The notes under the pieces are model-generated. The model did not search any database. It worked only from the letters and a program-made list of their open reading frames with translations, and had not been told where the DNA came from. A stretch of DNA of 64,000 nt from Colocasia esculenta (taxonomy: Eukaryota > Streptophyta > Magnoliopsida > Alismatales > Araceae): contig CM024755.1 in NCBI GenBank assembly GCA_014218235.1, positions 159,519,941 to 159,583,940 of the forward strand. The letters run 5' to 3'. This document shows positions 8,248-19,123 of this stretch, one piece after another. Both the position numbers and the translations under genes were made by a program. Position 1 is the stretch's first letter; every line of letters starts with the position of its first letter.

Positions 8248-11097
8248 TCAACCACTCTCCCCCGTACCCTCAGGCGGGCGGGGAGATGGAGGGGCCATCC
8301 CTCTCGGTCCGGTCTCGCTCCCCTCTGGCGCTCTCTCGCGCCGTCGTCGCTCCTCCTCCTCGTTCCTCCGCCGTCCGGAGGAACCTGTCAGATAGTGCCC
8401 AGCGGACCCGCTCGGGATACCGCTCCGGCTGGTCGCTGATCGGCTGCGCCCGACCAACGCCAGGGCCCTCTCTAGCCCCCTCATCTCGGATCGCAGCATG
8501 TCGCCGCGATGCCTCTCCTCCCCCAGCTGGGTGCGGAGGTCCCCAGCCTCGGCGCGCAGTCGTGCCGCCTCCTCCGCCTCCTGGCGCCAGCGCGTCGCCT
8601 CCGCCGCCTCCTGCTGCCAGCGGGCCGCCGCCTCTGCCTCCTGGCGCCACCGCGCCACCTCCGCTGCCTCGGGGCGTAGGCGTAGCTCCGCCATCTCCGC
8701 CTCCAGCGTGGTCGTCCGCGCCAGGGCGGTCCTCAGCTCCTGCTCCTGTAATATCAGAAAAATCTTGTCAGAAATCACGAAAGAAGCAAAAAAATAGGGG
8801 CATCTAAATAAGTAACTTACCCGCTCCCGCAGCTGGGCGAGGGCGTCCTCCGCTCGGGCCGCCGCCGCTGCTAACTGGCCCTCCAAGACGGAGCGGCCAG
8901 GATCCTCTCGAGAGGAGGAAGCCCCTCCCACCATCTGCTGCGCACGGTCCAGCTCTGCCCGCTGCAAAAGAAAATATCAAGGGTCAGTCAACCACAGTTA
9001 GAAGCAGAAGGGTAGGTGCAGAGTACTTACCAGCTGATCCACCACCGCCTGGAGGTCGCCCGCTGCTGGATGGTGGAATGGAGGATGCCCTCGAGCGAGG
9101 AGATCCGCCCTCGGGGTCAAGCTGCAATCAAAGCCAAGTCAGTCACATAATCAACTAAGAACTCAAAGAGACTGAAACAGTAAAATACGTACCGGTCGTC
9201 GGGACCCCTTGTACACCTGGGCCCCGTACTTCCGGGCATAGGCCCGAAAGTAGTCCTCGTCGCTGGCAGCCTCAGAGACCACCTCCTTGCCCCGCCGCTC
9301 CCAGTCGTCCAGCTGCTCTCGGACCCGGACTGTCCAGTCCGTGACCTGCTGGATCCCGCGGAAGCTCCGGCCTGGCCTCTCCCATGACCTCTGTCGGGTC
9401 GGGAACTCCACCACAGCCTGGTGGAGTCCCAGTGTCCGCGCCACTAGCCGGTGGTGGAGCGGGACCACTGTGTTGAAGCAATGAAGCCAAATGTCCCTAC
9501 CAAAGTAGGGACGGCCCCGCTCCACCCACGGCTGGGTGGCGTCGTCCTCCCCGACGTAGGGAGTCCACTGTACCTGCACACCACAAGTAAAGACTCGTCA
9601 GTCAACTGTCAAATAAGCAAAGTAAAGGAGAAGGTTAAGGCTAGAAGTACTTACATGTCCGAAGGGGACGGTGTCCAATGCGTCATGGATGAGCGTCACC
9701 TGTCGCCGCAGGGACCGCTCGTCGCGGCAAAACCGCCAGCGCTGCAGGAGAGGTACAGCGCCGCGTCGCCTCGGCACCCCCCGACCCAGGGAAGGGAGGT
9801 GGTAGTACGCCCACACCCTGCAAAGTAAAACGATCAGTGCCACAGTTAATTAAGACAAGCAGGAAAAATAACAAGGTAAGGGTGAGAAGCATACCTGTAG
9901 AAGCGGGAAGAACCCCGCGACGCCGGTCTCCCTACTAGAGGTGCCCAGGCTGTCAAAAGATGGGCCAGAGGGCCGCACCCCATGCATAGCTCCCCACCTG
10001 GGTCAGGTCCTCTAGTAGGGGCAGACACCGACAGCTCACCGGGTCTCCTCGCGTACCCAAGATCAACTTCCCGATCACGAGGATCAGAAAAGCGCCTCAA
10101 GTCGCGGTCCGTTGCCGCTCCCTCCTCCTCCGCCAGTGCTGCTCTGGCATCCGCTGTCAACCGGGCCATGTACTCCGCCTGGCCCTCTCCAGTCTGGTGG
10201 CGCGCGTCTGCCACCCCGAGGCTCGCCTGCAGCCTCGTCCTCGGCACTAGGGAGGATCTCTCCCGCGTCACCTCCAGCCCCAAAAGTCTCTCCACCATCT
10301 CCTGATAGCTGGTATAAGTCACCCCGGTCACCGCCTGGCCATCTACCCTCAGGCCGGTGATCCGTGCCACGTCCTCTAGTGTGGGGATCATGTGACCCCA
10401 CGGGAGAAGGAACGCCTGGCACTCCGGGTCCCATCGCTCCTTCAATGCCTGGATGAGCGCCACGTCCGTCGTCAACTCATCCAATCTCAAAAAGGGGCCG
10501 AACCCCATCTCCTCCAGCCGGGTCCTCTGGAAATCCGGAAACCCCTGATAGATCGCCCGGACAACGGACCACCCCAGCCGGGACCGTAGCTCGCTCTGCA
10601 AAACAATCACAGAAAACACAAGGATCAGCAAGAATCATAGAACAGCACTCTGTTAAGGTAGCGACGATATGTTGTCGCCTTCAGAAGGCGACATCAGAGG
10701 AGTCGCCTTCCCCTGTGAAGGCGACAAGCAGGCTGTCGCCTTCTGAACGCGACGCTTAGGGCGTCGCGACCTGTCTGGTAATGCGACACCCACCCTGTCG
10801 CGTTCACAGACTGGCCGAAAACGGCAAGAATCCGTTTTCCGGCCGTTTCACCTTGGGCCAAAAGGCCCTACATCACCTCTCATCCATGCATTCAAGGTTT
10901 AGGGCTCGGTTGCCTACCTTTCTGGGCCCAACGGGCTCGTCCTCGTCGCCCGGCATCACCGCAGGCTCCTCCTCCATCGGCGCGACCGGGGAAGCCTCCG
11001 GGGCCGCCGTCGAGGTCCCCTCACCCGGTTGCCGGCGCCGATGGATTTCTTCCGTCGCCGCCCCCCGCATCATCGCCGCCTTGGCCTTCTCCGCCAC
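8248..11097 (-). CDS. Plant-mobile-domain (aminotransferase-like) protein gene, antisense within element I, seven proposed exons
   Basis: I propose exons (minus strand) 11097-10918, 10595-9895, 9817-9655, 9573-9193, 9121-9031, 8961-8821 and 8745-8248, each bounded by GT and AG with good GTAAGT/GTATGC donors and pyrimidine-rich TGCAG acceptors. Exon 1 gives a charged start (MAEKAKAAMMRG). Exon 2 carries the plant mobile domain: GWSVVRAIYQGFPDFQ, then ECQAFLLPWGHMIPTLEDVA and ITGLRVDGQAVTGV. The last exons give an Ala/Glu/Arg-rich coiled coil and a basic tail; about 718 codons in all. PMD proteins (MAIN/MAIL1 group) act in the nucleus in silencing, and the domain is often carried by plant transposons. 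One extra base between exons 4 and 5 breaks the frame unless my boundary is wrong. It lies opposite to pol, before the 3' LTR. Confidence 0.7.
10596..10917 (-). other. First intron of the antisense PMD gene, holding a dyad array
   Basis: The minus-strand donor follows the lysine codon ending exon 1 (AAAG|GTAGGC) and the acceptor is TTTTGCAG|AGCGAG before exon 2; both joined frames are in phase. At 322 bp it is much longer than the other introns (69-81 bp), and the excess is the GCGAC...GTCGC array at 10661-10805. Confidence 0.6.
10661..10805. repeat. Dyad array A1: GCGAC-N8/9-GTCGC units (PMD gene intron)
   Basis: Five units in a row: GCGAC, then 8, 9, 9, 9 and 9 bases, then GTCGC, with linkers of the CTTC...GAAG type. 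Loop sequences differ (for example AAGCAGGCT, ACCCACCCT) while arms are kept. Confidence 0.85.
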
Positions 11098-11305
11098 CCT
11101 CCATCAACGTCCCGAGGGGAGAGAGAGGAAGAAGTAGAGAGAGAGAGAGGAAGGAGATGAGAGAGAGAGAGAGAGCTCGCCGGAGTAGAAGGCCGAAGGA
11201 AGGCGGTCGCGGAATCACGGATAGAGGGAGAGGGAAAGAGGGAGTTTTAAAAAGAGGGAAAGGGAGAAGGGCGCTCGGCCCGAATTCAAACTGCCCCGGA
11301 ACCTG

Positions 11306-11428
11306 TGAAGCGACAAGGTATGTGTCGCCTTCTTCCCAGGTGGCGACGTGCTCTCCTGTCGCCTTCACTTTTTGGGTCGCGACCGTTGACCTGTCGCCTT
11401 CAGGTAGCGACAGGTCTACGTCGCCTTC
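11306..11428. promoter_or_regulatory. Dyad array A2 upstream of the antisense PMD gene
   Basis: Four GCGAC-N8-10-GTCGC units lie about 210-330 bp upstream of the PMD start codon on the minus strand. The word and spacing match arrays A1, A3, A4 and A5 of the same element. Regulatory role is inferred from position. Confidence 0.6.
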
Positions 11429-11594
11429 TAAAACCAGTGCACAAAAACCCCTAAAATTCAATGCTCATTGCAATAATCCAATGTTTACATCAATAACATG
11501 TCTCACTCCCCTTACATCAAGCATCAATCCCCTATTACATCAAGCCCACCAAGTCCCAAAAGCCCAAAAAAAGTGCAATCAAGTTATCTCTAGC

Positions 11595-13057
11595 TCACAG
11601 TCCCCTCAGTGGCCGGATCTTCTCATGCTCCAAGAGGTACGCCTGGTACGTTTCCCGGTCCTCGTCAAGTCTCGGCGGGAGTGCATGGGTAGCGCACGCC
11701 CTCCACAAGGCCAGCGCGCTCCGCACGGCCTGCTCATCCTCCGGGTTCCCCAAGCGTCGCTTCTTCACGGGAGGCAAGTGTGATGACGGAAGCACTCTCG
11801 TCCTCGGCTTCCCGATCTGTAGGTAGCACCGCTGCGGGTTGTAGAGCACGGTCGCCATATTCCCTATCAGTTGCAAGTCCAAGCCACGTCTGAGTGGTAG
11901 CCGGATCTCCGCTCCACGAAGTGCCGCTATGCCCAAGCAAAGTGCTCCACTGGTAGGGTGCTGAAGTAAAGGCTCCATGCACTCCTTGTCTTCTTGTCCG
12001 CCGTCCTGCATAAAACCTTATCGGAGAATTTGGCCGCGCCGCCAATAAAGTTCAAAGGATGGCACCCAAAGATCCGACTGTCGGTGGTGGGGTTGTCTAC
12101 CGGTTTGAATTTTATCCTCACACCCAACCAACACTCTAGAAGGATCATAGAGCCGTAAAGGAAACCTCCCGTGGAAGCCGAGGTGAGACCCGAGTAAAGG
12201 TACGCCAAGACGGCGTGAGAGAGTGAAAGTCCTCGCCATACCCCACTAATTGCACTAAGGTTAGCATAGTCTATGAGGTGATCCCCGGACGGGAAGAGCA
12301 CCACCCCACATAAGCATATGGCCACGGCCTTTGCGATTTCCCGGTGGTCCACGCTCTTATCCTTGCACTTGGATATGACCCACTTAGACAATGGCACTAG
12401 ATGGATGAATTGTGGGCTAATTATGGTGTAGACATCCCCCGGATCGGTCATGAACTCCCCTAGGATAAACTTCGGGTTAATGGGCTCAACCGTATAGCTT
12501 ATGTTTGCTCGTCCCCGGGTTTAGTCTTGGGAAGAGCAAGGAAGGCCTCGACCTCCTCTAGAAGGACGGTCGCCTCAAATTTGGGGAAAATGAAAGTATG
12601 GGTTTGTGGGTGCCATAATTCTATCAAGGCCGTGATACTATGCCAATCAAAGGAAATTTTGTGGTAGTTGTGACCCGCTATCAAAACCCCACCCAAACCC
12701 CACTCTCTCAAGAATCTAATGACATACATGGGTAAGGCTTTGATCATCGGGGCAATCCAAGTGAGCTTAGAGTAGCGGCGAGAGCCGGGGAAGAGCTAGG
12801 GAAGAAAAGAAAAGAGAGAAAAGAGGAAGAACAAGAACACAAAATTAATGTTGAAATTAGGAGTATAAAATCATGGAAATTGAAAACACCAACCAACTTA
12901 CCTCTCTCACTTCCTCGCTCCGGCTCAAGTGGTTGGGAACGTCCGTAATCCTCATGAGAGCTTCAAAGGTCGCCCGAGCACGCTTCGGACCTTCATAATC
13001 CGCCTCCCCACCCATGGAATCAAGAGGAGCTCTCTTCATGGCCATGAGAGCTTGCAA
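11595..13057 (-). pseudogene. Second antisense gene in element I: PMD/DUF7745-like, broken by frameshifts
   Basis: Exon 1 (13057-12902, MQALMAMKRAPLD...) ends at a GTAAGT donor. Exon 2 starts after a CTTCCCTAG acceptor at 12795 and joins in phase to RYSKLTWIAPMIKALPMYV. The next block, HPQTHTFIFPKFEATVLLEE, resembles the TLEDV-type core of plant mobile domains, and IAKAVAICLCGVVLFPSGDH to GGFLYGSMILLECWLG resembles the DUF7745 family in plant transposon proteins. The frame shifts near 12500 and again near 11940-12010, after which NMATVLYNPQRCYLQIG and a basic tail run to a stop at 11595. It has its own TATA box and dyad array upstream. The family call is from motif shape only; function is unknown. 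Confidence 0.55.
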
Positions 13058-13112
13058 GACTTGAAGAAAAGAAGAGAGAGGTGAGAGCTCCGAATTTGGC
13101 TTCTCATCCCCT

Positions 13113-13120
13113 TATTTATA
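13113..13120 (-). promoter_or_regulatory. TATA box of the second antisense gene
   Basis: TATAAATA on the minus strand, 56 bp before the ATG at 13057. It suggests transcription from an internal promoter rather than from the LTR. Confidence 0.6.
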
Positions 13121-13267
13121 GAGCCATAATACTCCTATTCCTGCTGGGAAAGGGTAGGGGAGACCCATTAGGAGTAGGACCTTGAGTGGAGAGCAATAGG
13201 AGTCCAAGTGAGAGTCAAAACCAAATCATATGCTGAAGGCTTTTGAGCTCGGGCTGAGAAAACCTGT

Positions 13268-13361
13268 GAAAGCGACATATCGACCTGTCGCCTTCAAGGT
13301 GGCGACAGGCCTTGCGTCGCCTTCTTCAGTCAAGGGTCGCGACAAGCCCTATGTCGCCTTC
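13268..13361. promoter_or_regulatory. Dyad array A3 upstream of the second antisense gene
   Basis: Three GCGAC-N9/10-GTCGC units (loops ATATCGACCT, AGGCCTTGC, AAGCCCTAT) lie about 150-240 bp upstream of the TATA box on the minus strand. Confidence 0.65.
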
Positions 13362-14472
13362 TGACCAGTCTGTGTTGTCTTGCTTATTCTTCTGTGACGG
13401 TTCAGAATATTTGCACATATGCTTTGATGTCATTGTTTGGTGCATTGTATCATGTCTATCCTTATTGCTTTGATTGTTGAAAACCCATAAAAATCAGAAA
13501 ATGCAGGAAAATCATAAAAATCCATAAAATTCAGAAAATCAAGAGACGTCCGTCAGGTAAGTCAGGTAAGTATCTCTAACCCTAATCCCTCCGCATTACT
13601 ATATGATATCTACGCTATTATATCAGCTCAAGGACCGGCTGGTTCCCAGTGTGTTCCAGGATCTGAGTTCCCCTTCATCAAAAATGAGGATGATCTAAGT
13701 GCACACTGCTAATCGCTGGATAGGCCGTTGGGTGATATGACTCGGGGACGATGGATTCTATCGCACGTCGGGGATGCGAAGTGTCTTGACCCTTGCTTAT
13801 ATTGTCTAGCAATATTATCCTTGAATATCTGTTATTTTCTTTCTTTCTTTGCATTCACTTTTATGATTTCCTTTTTCTTTAGCCCAGCATGCATCATGTA
13901 GGATTTTGAGCTTCATGAATCACGATTTGTCAAAGTCAGCTTCTCAATGATGTCCCAACCCAGATCCTCATTTCCAGACAAGAATTCCACTCCGAATTTG
14001 AAAGTTTTCCTCGAGCTTGTGCTCAGTCTAGTTTGCCAATGATGGTTCCTATGAAGGATTCCTCTCATCCCCATTCATTATAACAGTCATCTCTTTATCC
14101 CCGATCCGCTCATTAGTCGTGACCCGCTCAAAGGCCAAAGTCGAATCGACCCGCCGGGCAGCACCTATCCCCTAATGAACGAAACCTGCACGCTAAAGAT
14201 AGCCAGGGTACCTCTTGAATCAGGAGGTTGATCATTCTTTTCTTTTGATTTTCATTCGTCCCAATGGGAACCATCCTCGCACTCTGTTCCCAGCCATGTT
14301 CGAGGTTAGCCGGATAATTCTCGCTGCTTATTCGTCCAGAATGGGTGTCTCTTTACCTTGATGCCCGCTTTTCAGCTCATTCCGCTTCATTCCGTTACAT
14401 TGCCGTTTCACGCCATTTTCGCTCCATCACCGCTCCACTCCCTTGCAAAGCAAGCATCAAGGAGGGGCAATC
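13362..14472 (+). other. Non-coding 3' region of element I
   Basis: I find no coding region. The last part before the LTR (about 14370-14460, rich in CATTCCG/CGCTCC) is matched in reverse orientation next to the 3' LTR of element II at about 45350-45450, so it is a conserved pre-LTR block of this lineage. Confidence 0.6.
14461..14472 (+). other. Polypurine tract of element I
   Basis: GGAGGGGCAA followed by TC directly precedes the LTR start TGTAGACACCC. This is the expected primer site for plus-strand DNA synthesis. Confidence 0.75.
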
Positions 14473-14730
14473 TGTAGACACCCATTTCTGACCCATAAGT
14501 CGAGCAAAATCCCTTGTCGTATCGTTGACGCCCCACGTTGGCTCATCATCGTCAAGCTGGCTTTCTCCGATCATGACATCATTCCCATTAGTTCATCGCC
14601 CTGGAAGACTCTTCCTGGTCAAATCAATCTCTTTCACTATAAACTCTCTGAGTATAAGTCCGATGTTTCATCCCGAAGGCTGTGCATGGCTGATTGGATG
14701 CATTACGTGCCAAAATGCAGAGAAAAACCA

Positions 14731-14906
14731 GAAGGCGACAGGCCCTAGGTCACCTTCCTGAAAACGACAGCTCCTATGTCGCGTTCATAATTCCATATTT
14801 TAAATCCTCAGAAAATCGCAAAATGACTCAAGTCAGCCTTCCATATGAGGAAAGCGACGTATCGAGCCGTCGCGTTAAGAAGGCGACACCCAGGCCGTCG
14901 CGTTCA
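14731..14906. repeat. Dyad array A4 in the LTR of element I
   Basis: Four units: GCGAC or ACGAC, 8-10 bases, GTCGC (one arm mutated to GTCAC). The last two are GCGAC-GTATCGAGCC-GTCGC and GCGAC-ACCCAGGCC-GTCGC. Confidence 0.8.
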
Positions 14907-15601
14907 GGGCTTTAAACAGGAAACTCAATCCGAAGCCAATTTGGACCCATGCTATTGATGGTAATTGCTTCATTTGGACGTCCAAATCAAGTCCAAATCC
15001 TCTCAAATTCGGAGCAGACCTTCCTAACATGTTCCTTTCCGAGTTCCAATAGCCCTTGCACAGCCATACTTGCCCAGAGTCGGACTCTTGCCCATTATTC
15101 CTCTCAGACCCGAGTTGGGAATAATCACCCATAAGTACCTCGTCTCTGCATCTTTTCAAAAAAGGCCGGATTCTTTGGTTTGCTGAGCAAGAGAGCTCCA
15201 TCTTCCACGAAGAGAGTTTTCCCTCCAGACGATCAGCAAGAGCCCTCCAGGGCGTTTTCCCATCGGCTACACAATTCTTCTTCTCTTCTTCCTTTTTTTT
15301 ATTTGATTTCATGCATGCATAGCTTCGTTTTCTTTCTAGTTTAGCATTAGATCGCGACACACACACCTACTCTTAATACCCACAGGGGTTAAAAGCCCCA
15401 ATCTCGTGAGTTGCCTCCATAATAGTTCATGATTTCATGTTTTTCATTGAATAGATCTTCTACACACGAGTTCTAATGGGTGTTTTGTCTGTTTAAATCA
15501 CTGTGGCAGGTGTTTAAAGGTCAGAGCAAGGTGAGGCTCTTGCCCCTCGGCCGGCTGAGGAGCAGGAAGATGAAGAACCCAAGTTTCCATCCACTGAAGA
15601 A

Positions 15602-15693
15602 GAAGGCGACGACCACTGTGTCGCGATCAGGAAGGCGCCAGCGCCTACGTCGCGTTCACAACAAAGCATCGCGATGCCCACTCTGTCGCGTTA
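15602..15693. repeat. Dyad array A5 near the LTR end of element I
   Basis: Three units with exactly nine-base loops: GCGAC-GACCACTGT-GTCGC, GCGCC-AGCGCCTAC-GTCGC and GCGAT-GCCCACTCT-GTCGC. Confidence 0.8.
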
Positions 15694-15848
15694 TCAGGTA
15701 CGCTTTCCTCTTCATCCTTCCTTTCCAAGGTAGTCAGTCCTCCACTTGAACATCAAGAGGCGACTGCGTTGGTGGCGATCACGGTCAGTTCCTAATCCCT
15801 ACACCTTTCACAATCAATTTCAAAGGGGATACAAATCCCGCGATTACA

Positions 15849-15992
15849 CTTGTGTCTTATACTGTTGTGGTTTGTCTTTTATATTCTTACTGGACGTTTG
15901 TGTGAGCTATCCCTTGCGAGACTTCGGTCCGTTCGCGGGAGGCGGATCTGGATATGGAGCCTTAATGGGCATAAATACCCCAGTCCGTCACA
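15849..15992 (+). repeat. Remnant of the LARD 5' LTR
   Basis: Matches 21525-21668, including CTTGCGAGACTTCGGTCCG and GGCATAAATACCCC. Its left break is exactly the right border of element I, so the missing part should lie left of element I, outside the window. Confidence 0.9.
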
Positions 15993-15994
15993 GT

Positions 15995-16006
15995 TGGTAT
16001 CAGAGC
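15995..16006 (+). other. Primer binding site of the LARD (tRNA-iMet)
   Basis: TGGTATCAGAGC, complementary to the 3' end of plant initiator tRNA-Met, starts three bases after the LTR end. Confidence 0.85.
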
Positions 16007-18061
16007 AATGTCCAGTTAGAATATGAAAAGATATTGAAGTTATAATGTCCCAATACATGAATTAATGTCCACTTCTGGTAGTAAGTCTGCGGTTTTGTGT
16101 GATATAAAGTAGTTTTTACGTGAACTTTTGGCACGTAAACTGTGTGTTTCTGTTTGTTAAATTGGCAGTTGTGAGCAGTTGTTGTGCCACAACGTGAATA
16201 GTGGTATAAGTTGTGTGGTAGCATCCTGGCACTAGTGCAGTTAAAGCAGTTAAAGTATAGTATTTAAAAGTTTTCAGTTGCAGAGATTAGAGGAGAAATG
16301 TAAAGTAGTGCTCTGAGAGGGATATACCTGTTATATGTTAATAAAGTACAGAGTTAGCAGAGACAAGTATAGAGTATTTCTGTGATAGATCAGTTTGGCT
16401 GTTAAAGATTCGCAGTTAAAGGAATTGAAGAGATTAACAAATTTGGATATGGAATTCAGTAAGTAAGTTATAATGAGATAGAAAGCTGGCAGAGGCAGGT
16501 ATATGGTAACGAGGTGATGAGGAACAGCTCAGGATGTGTCTAAAAATGATTAAATGTGTAAAGTATAGTTGGGAACCTCAGCAAAGATATTGTGGCATTA
16601 GAAATCTGAGTCAGATGATATTAAGAAACAGTGTGGATGAGAATGTGATTAGTGTTATGAAGAGTTTGATATGATTAAGAAGGGCAGATCAGCTTTAAAA
16701 AGAGGTGCTTGTACATAAAAGAATAGTGATGATTAAGTGTACCTGAGATGGGGAATTTGAGAAAAGTGTTGTTATGAATAATGATGGTAACAGGAAGTGT
16801 GATATGAAGATTTGTATAAATAAGTATAGAAATGATTAGTTGAATAAATAAAGAGAGAAAAGAAGGATTAGTCTGCAATAAGAATTTGTGAGAATTGCAC
16901 AACAGAAATATTTAGTTGATGATTGGCAGTTTAGATAAAGAAAAGATATGAATTACAGGAAGGAAGAATTTGGCAAATGATAAAGTGAATAAGATTAGAT
17001 GAGTCAGAAAATGTCAGATAGAGTTTGCATATTGGTACAAAGAATTGATTCAATTGATGCAGAAATGAATTATTATTAAGATACTCCAGAGTTTCATGTC
17101 AGAGTAGGAACATATTAATTAAAGAATATTTGAAAAGGTTATGAAACAAAATTATGAGATTAGCCAGAGAATGTCGGTAAAGCAAGAAAAGTATATGAAG
17201 AATAAAACATGTCTTTAGCGCTTTAGCAGATCAGAAATTACAGTAATACCTTCAGCTCAGATTAATTGAATAAGATGATTTGAGAAGCAGTTAAAATTAG
17301 AAGTAAATTCGGTTAAAGCCAGATGGAAATAATTTAAAATAATACTATGAGCAGAAATTGTGGAATATTTTGCAAAAAGTGTTCAGTGTGATCAGAGTAG
17401 CGCAGCGGAAGCGGAAGCAAAGAAAGATTTAATATTCATAGATTGTTTAAGGATTGCTTGAATAAAGAGAAAATGTAAAGTTTTGCGCAGTAGAATAACG
17501 GAACAGAGTTTATTATGGTTTTCAATCCGAGATTGACTTAAAGCGGTATGAACAGAATAATATGAAAGGACAGAAAATTCAAAGATGGTGATTGGTTTTC
17601 TTTGAAGAGGTATCAGTTGTGAATGTAAATGCAGATGAGGCAGGATAACAGCAAATAGTGATAAATGGAAAAAGAAAATGGTGGCATGAAAAGATATTAC
17701 AGTGTAAGATATTTGAGAAAGATAAAGCGGCTTCGAAAGAAATGTTACAAACACAGCTGGAAAATTGTGAAAGCAGGTTCAGTCTAAGGAGATAAAGCGC
17801 CATTGGCAAGGTAGAATCCTCTACAACTGAAAAGTAAGGAAAGGCAATGGAATCGACAGAACAAAGTAATTGTGAAATGAATTGAAAGAAAAGAAAGGAG
17901 CAAAGCAAGGATGGAAATGGACAGATGATTTGAAAGGCAGATGCAATAGAAAAGTATCCTACTTGTTCTGTGTACGATTTTATTTCTTTTAAAATGATAA
18001 TCTGGTTTGTTATGATTTGTTTTATATGTCGAGGACGACATTTCTTTTTAGGTAATAATAA
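16007..18061 (+). other. Non-coding interior of the LARD
   Basis: Purine- and AT-rich, with no frame showing retroelement motifs on either strand. The last 30 bases before 18062 (GAGGACGACATTTC and an A/G run) act as the likely pre-LTR polypurine region. Confidence 0.65.
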
Positions 18062-18227
18062 TGTAACGTCGCGCGTTTTTCGGATCTTTGTGGATCCTTT
18101 GTTTAGCATGTGGGATGGTCAAGCTGTGACCAGTGCGACTTGTGTTGTGTGTTTCTTGTTGGATCCTTACCAGGGTTGGTTATGGATCTGTGTTGGTGTT
18201 CAGTGTGCTGGACATCAGCAGTGAGTT

Positions 18228-18390
18228 GGCGTCCAGATGTGTGACGTCGACTGTGTGTTGGCGGCAATGGTGTTGCCGTTAACATGTTCTTGGCGTCCAT
18301 CGATGTAGACGTCAATTGTTGAACTTGGCGGCCAAAGATGTGGACGCCTAGTTGGGGCGGTTTGGTTAGCGGCGTAGAGGTTGACGTTAA
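18228..18390. repeat. Dyad array G1 in the LARD LTR
   Basis: Five units of the form GCGTC or GCGGC, 9-10 bases, GACGT, GACGC or GCCGT. Arms usually match as complements (GCGTC with GACGT; GCGGC with GCCGT). Confidence 0.8.
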
Positions 18391-18924
18391 CCTGTGGCAT
18401 CTATGTTTTTAGGGCAGACCCGAGCCCTGTTCTTTCCCCAACTTTCTCCTCTCCACTTCGCCCACCTTCACCCTTGAGCTTCTTCGAGAGTTCTGATGGT
18501 CGGCGGGAGCTCGTGGGAAGGCTGTGGTGCGCGTGGTAGCAGCAGATCGGGCGGGGAATGGCGAATTGGAGCGCAGTGTTCGTGGGACGTTCCTCAGGTT
18601 TCTGCGTGATTCAAGGTTCTTCGAGGGTTTAATTGCGTTTTTGAGGTAGGGACTGAACTCTTTGATCTCTCCTGGTTGATTTGCCATGTTTTGTTGTATA
18701 GATTATATGTTAATTGAGTTTTTGGGAAAAGGGTTCTCCATGCTGGGAAATTGGGTGGTTTGATTGATCCAAGCGTTGGATCTTATTTCTTCGGTTTAAT
18801 TATAGTATTCAGATGTAAGGGGAAGTGTTACCCCTTGTTTTCCTGTTGATTATTAGGCTAAGTTGCCTATAAGATTGGCCTTGGGCCGGTCTGTGCGTTT
18901 TGTATGCTGGGAGCTGAAGATCTT

Positions 18925-19066
18925 AGCGTCAACATCGATTGACGTCGAGTTCTTTAGTTGGAGATTAACGGCAATATGTCTAGCCGTTAATATTAAGTTT
19001 ATTTGGTTTTAACGGCAGGATAGATTGCCGTTTATATTTGATGGACGGCGATCGATGTTGCCGCCA
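18925..19066. promoter_or_regulatory. Dyad array G2 just upstream of the LARD TATA box
   Basis: Four units with exactly ten-base loops: GCGTC-N10-GACGT, ACGGC-N10-GCCGT twice, and ACGGC-N10-GCCGC. It ends 57 bp before the TATA box. Confidence 0.75.
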
Positions 19067-19123
19067 ACCTGTGCATGCAGCAGCGCAGTGTGTTTTATGT
19101 TGCTTTCACGTTGCTTTTCTTGT

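Larger units (their letters stand above)
1..15848 (+). mobile_element. Tat-like Ty3/gypsy retrotransposon (element I), 5' truncated by the window
   Basis: The order seen is gag end, protease, G-patch, RT, RNase H, a second RNase H, integrase, antisense genes, polypurine tract and 3' LTR. A second, archaeal-type RNase H after the normal one is the known hallmark of the Tat lineage (Ogre, Retand and relatives). The 3' LTR starts TGTAGACACCC and ends GCGATTACA. The next five bases, CTTGT, lie inside an LTR of the neighbouring LARD-like element, whose intact copy at 21525 reads straight through, so element I inserted there. The 5' LTR, primer site and gag start lie left of the window. With more than 15.8 kb in view it is a large element. 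Many single-base frameshifts make it non-functional as written. Confidence 0.9.
14473..15848 (+). repeat. 3' LTR of element I (1376 bp)
   Basis: It starts TGTAGACACCC after the polypurine tract and ends CCCGCGATTACA. LTR III ends in nearly the same way (CCCGTGATTACA) and starts TGTAGACACCCG, which supports both borders. It contains arrays A4 and A5 and a possible TATAAA at 14638-14643. Unlike the other elements, here the array lies after that TATA candidate, so the true TATA may be elsewhere. Confidence 0.85.

Noticed and set aside
8094..8807. Plus-strand Pro/Ala/Ser-rich frame opposite the PMD gene
   Set aside because: It is the complement of the coiled-coil exons, and minus-strand splice sites explain the region better.
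10661..10805. CRISPR-like array
   Set aside because: Repeats are five-base dyads with loops, not long identical repeats with unique spacers, and the context is a plant retroelement.
16675..18041. Open frames on the minus strand in the LARD interior, rich in Ser, Leu, Phe and His
   Set aside because: They arise from purine-rich sequence on the + strand, show no family motif, and overlap each other in several frames.
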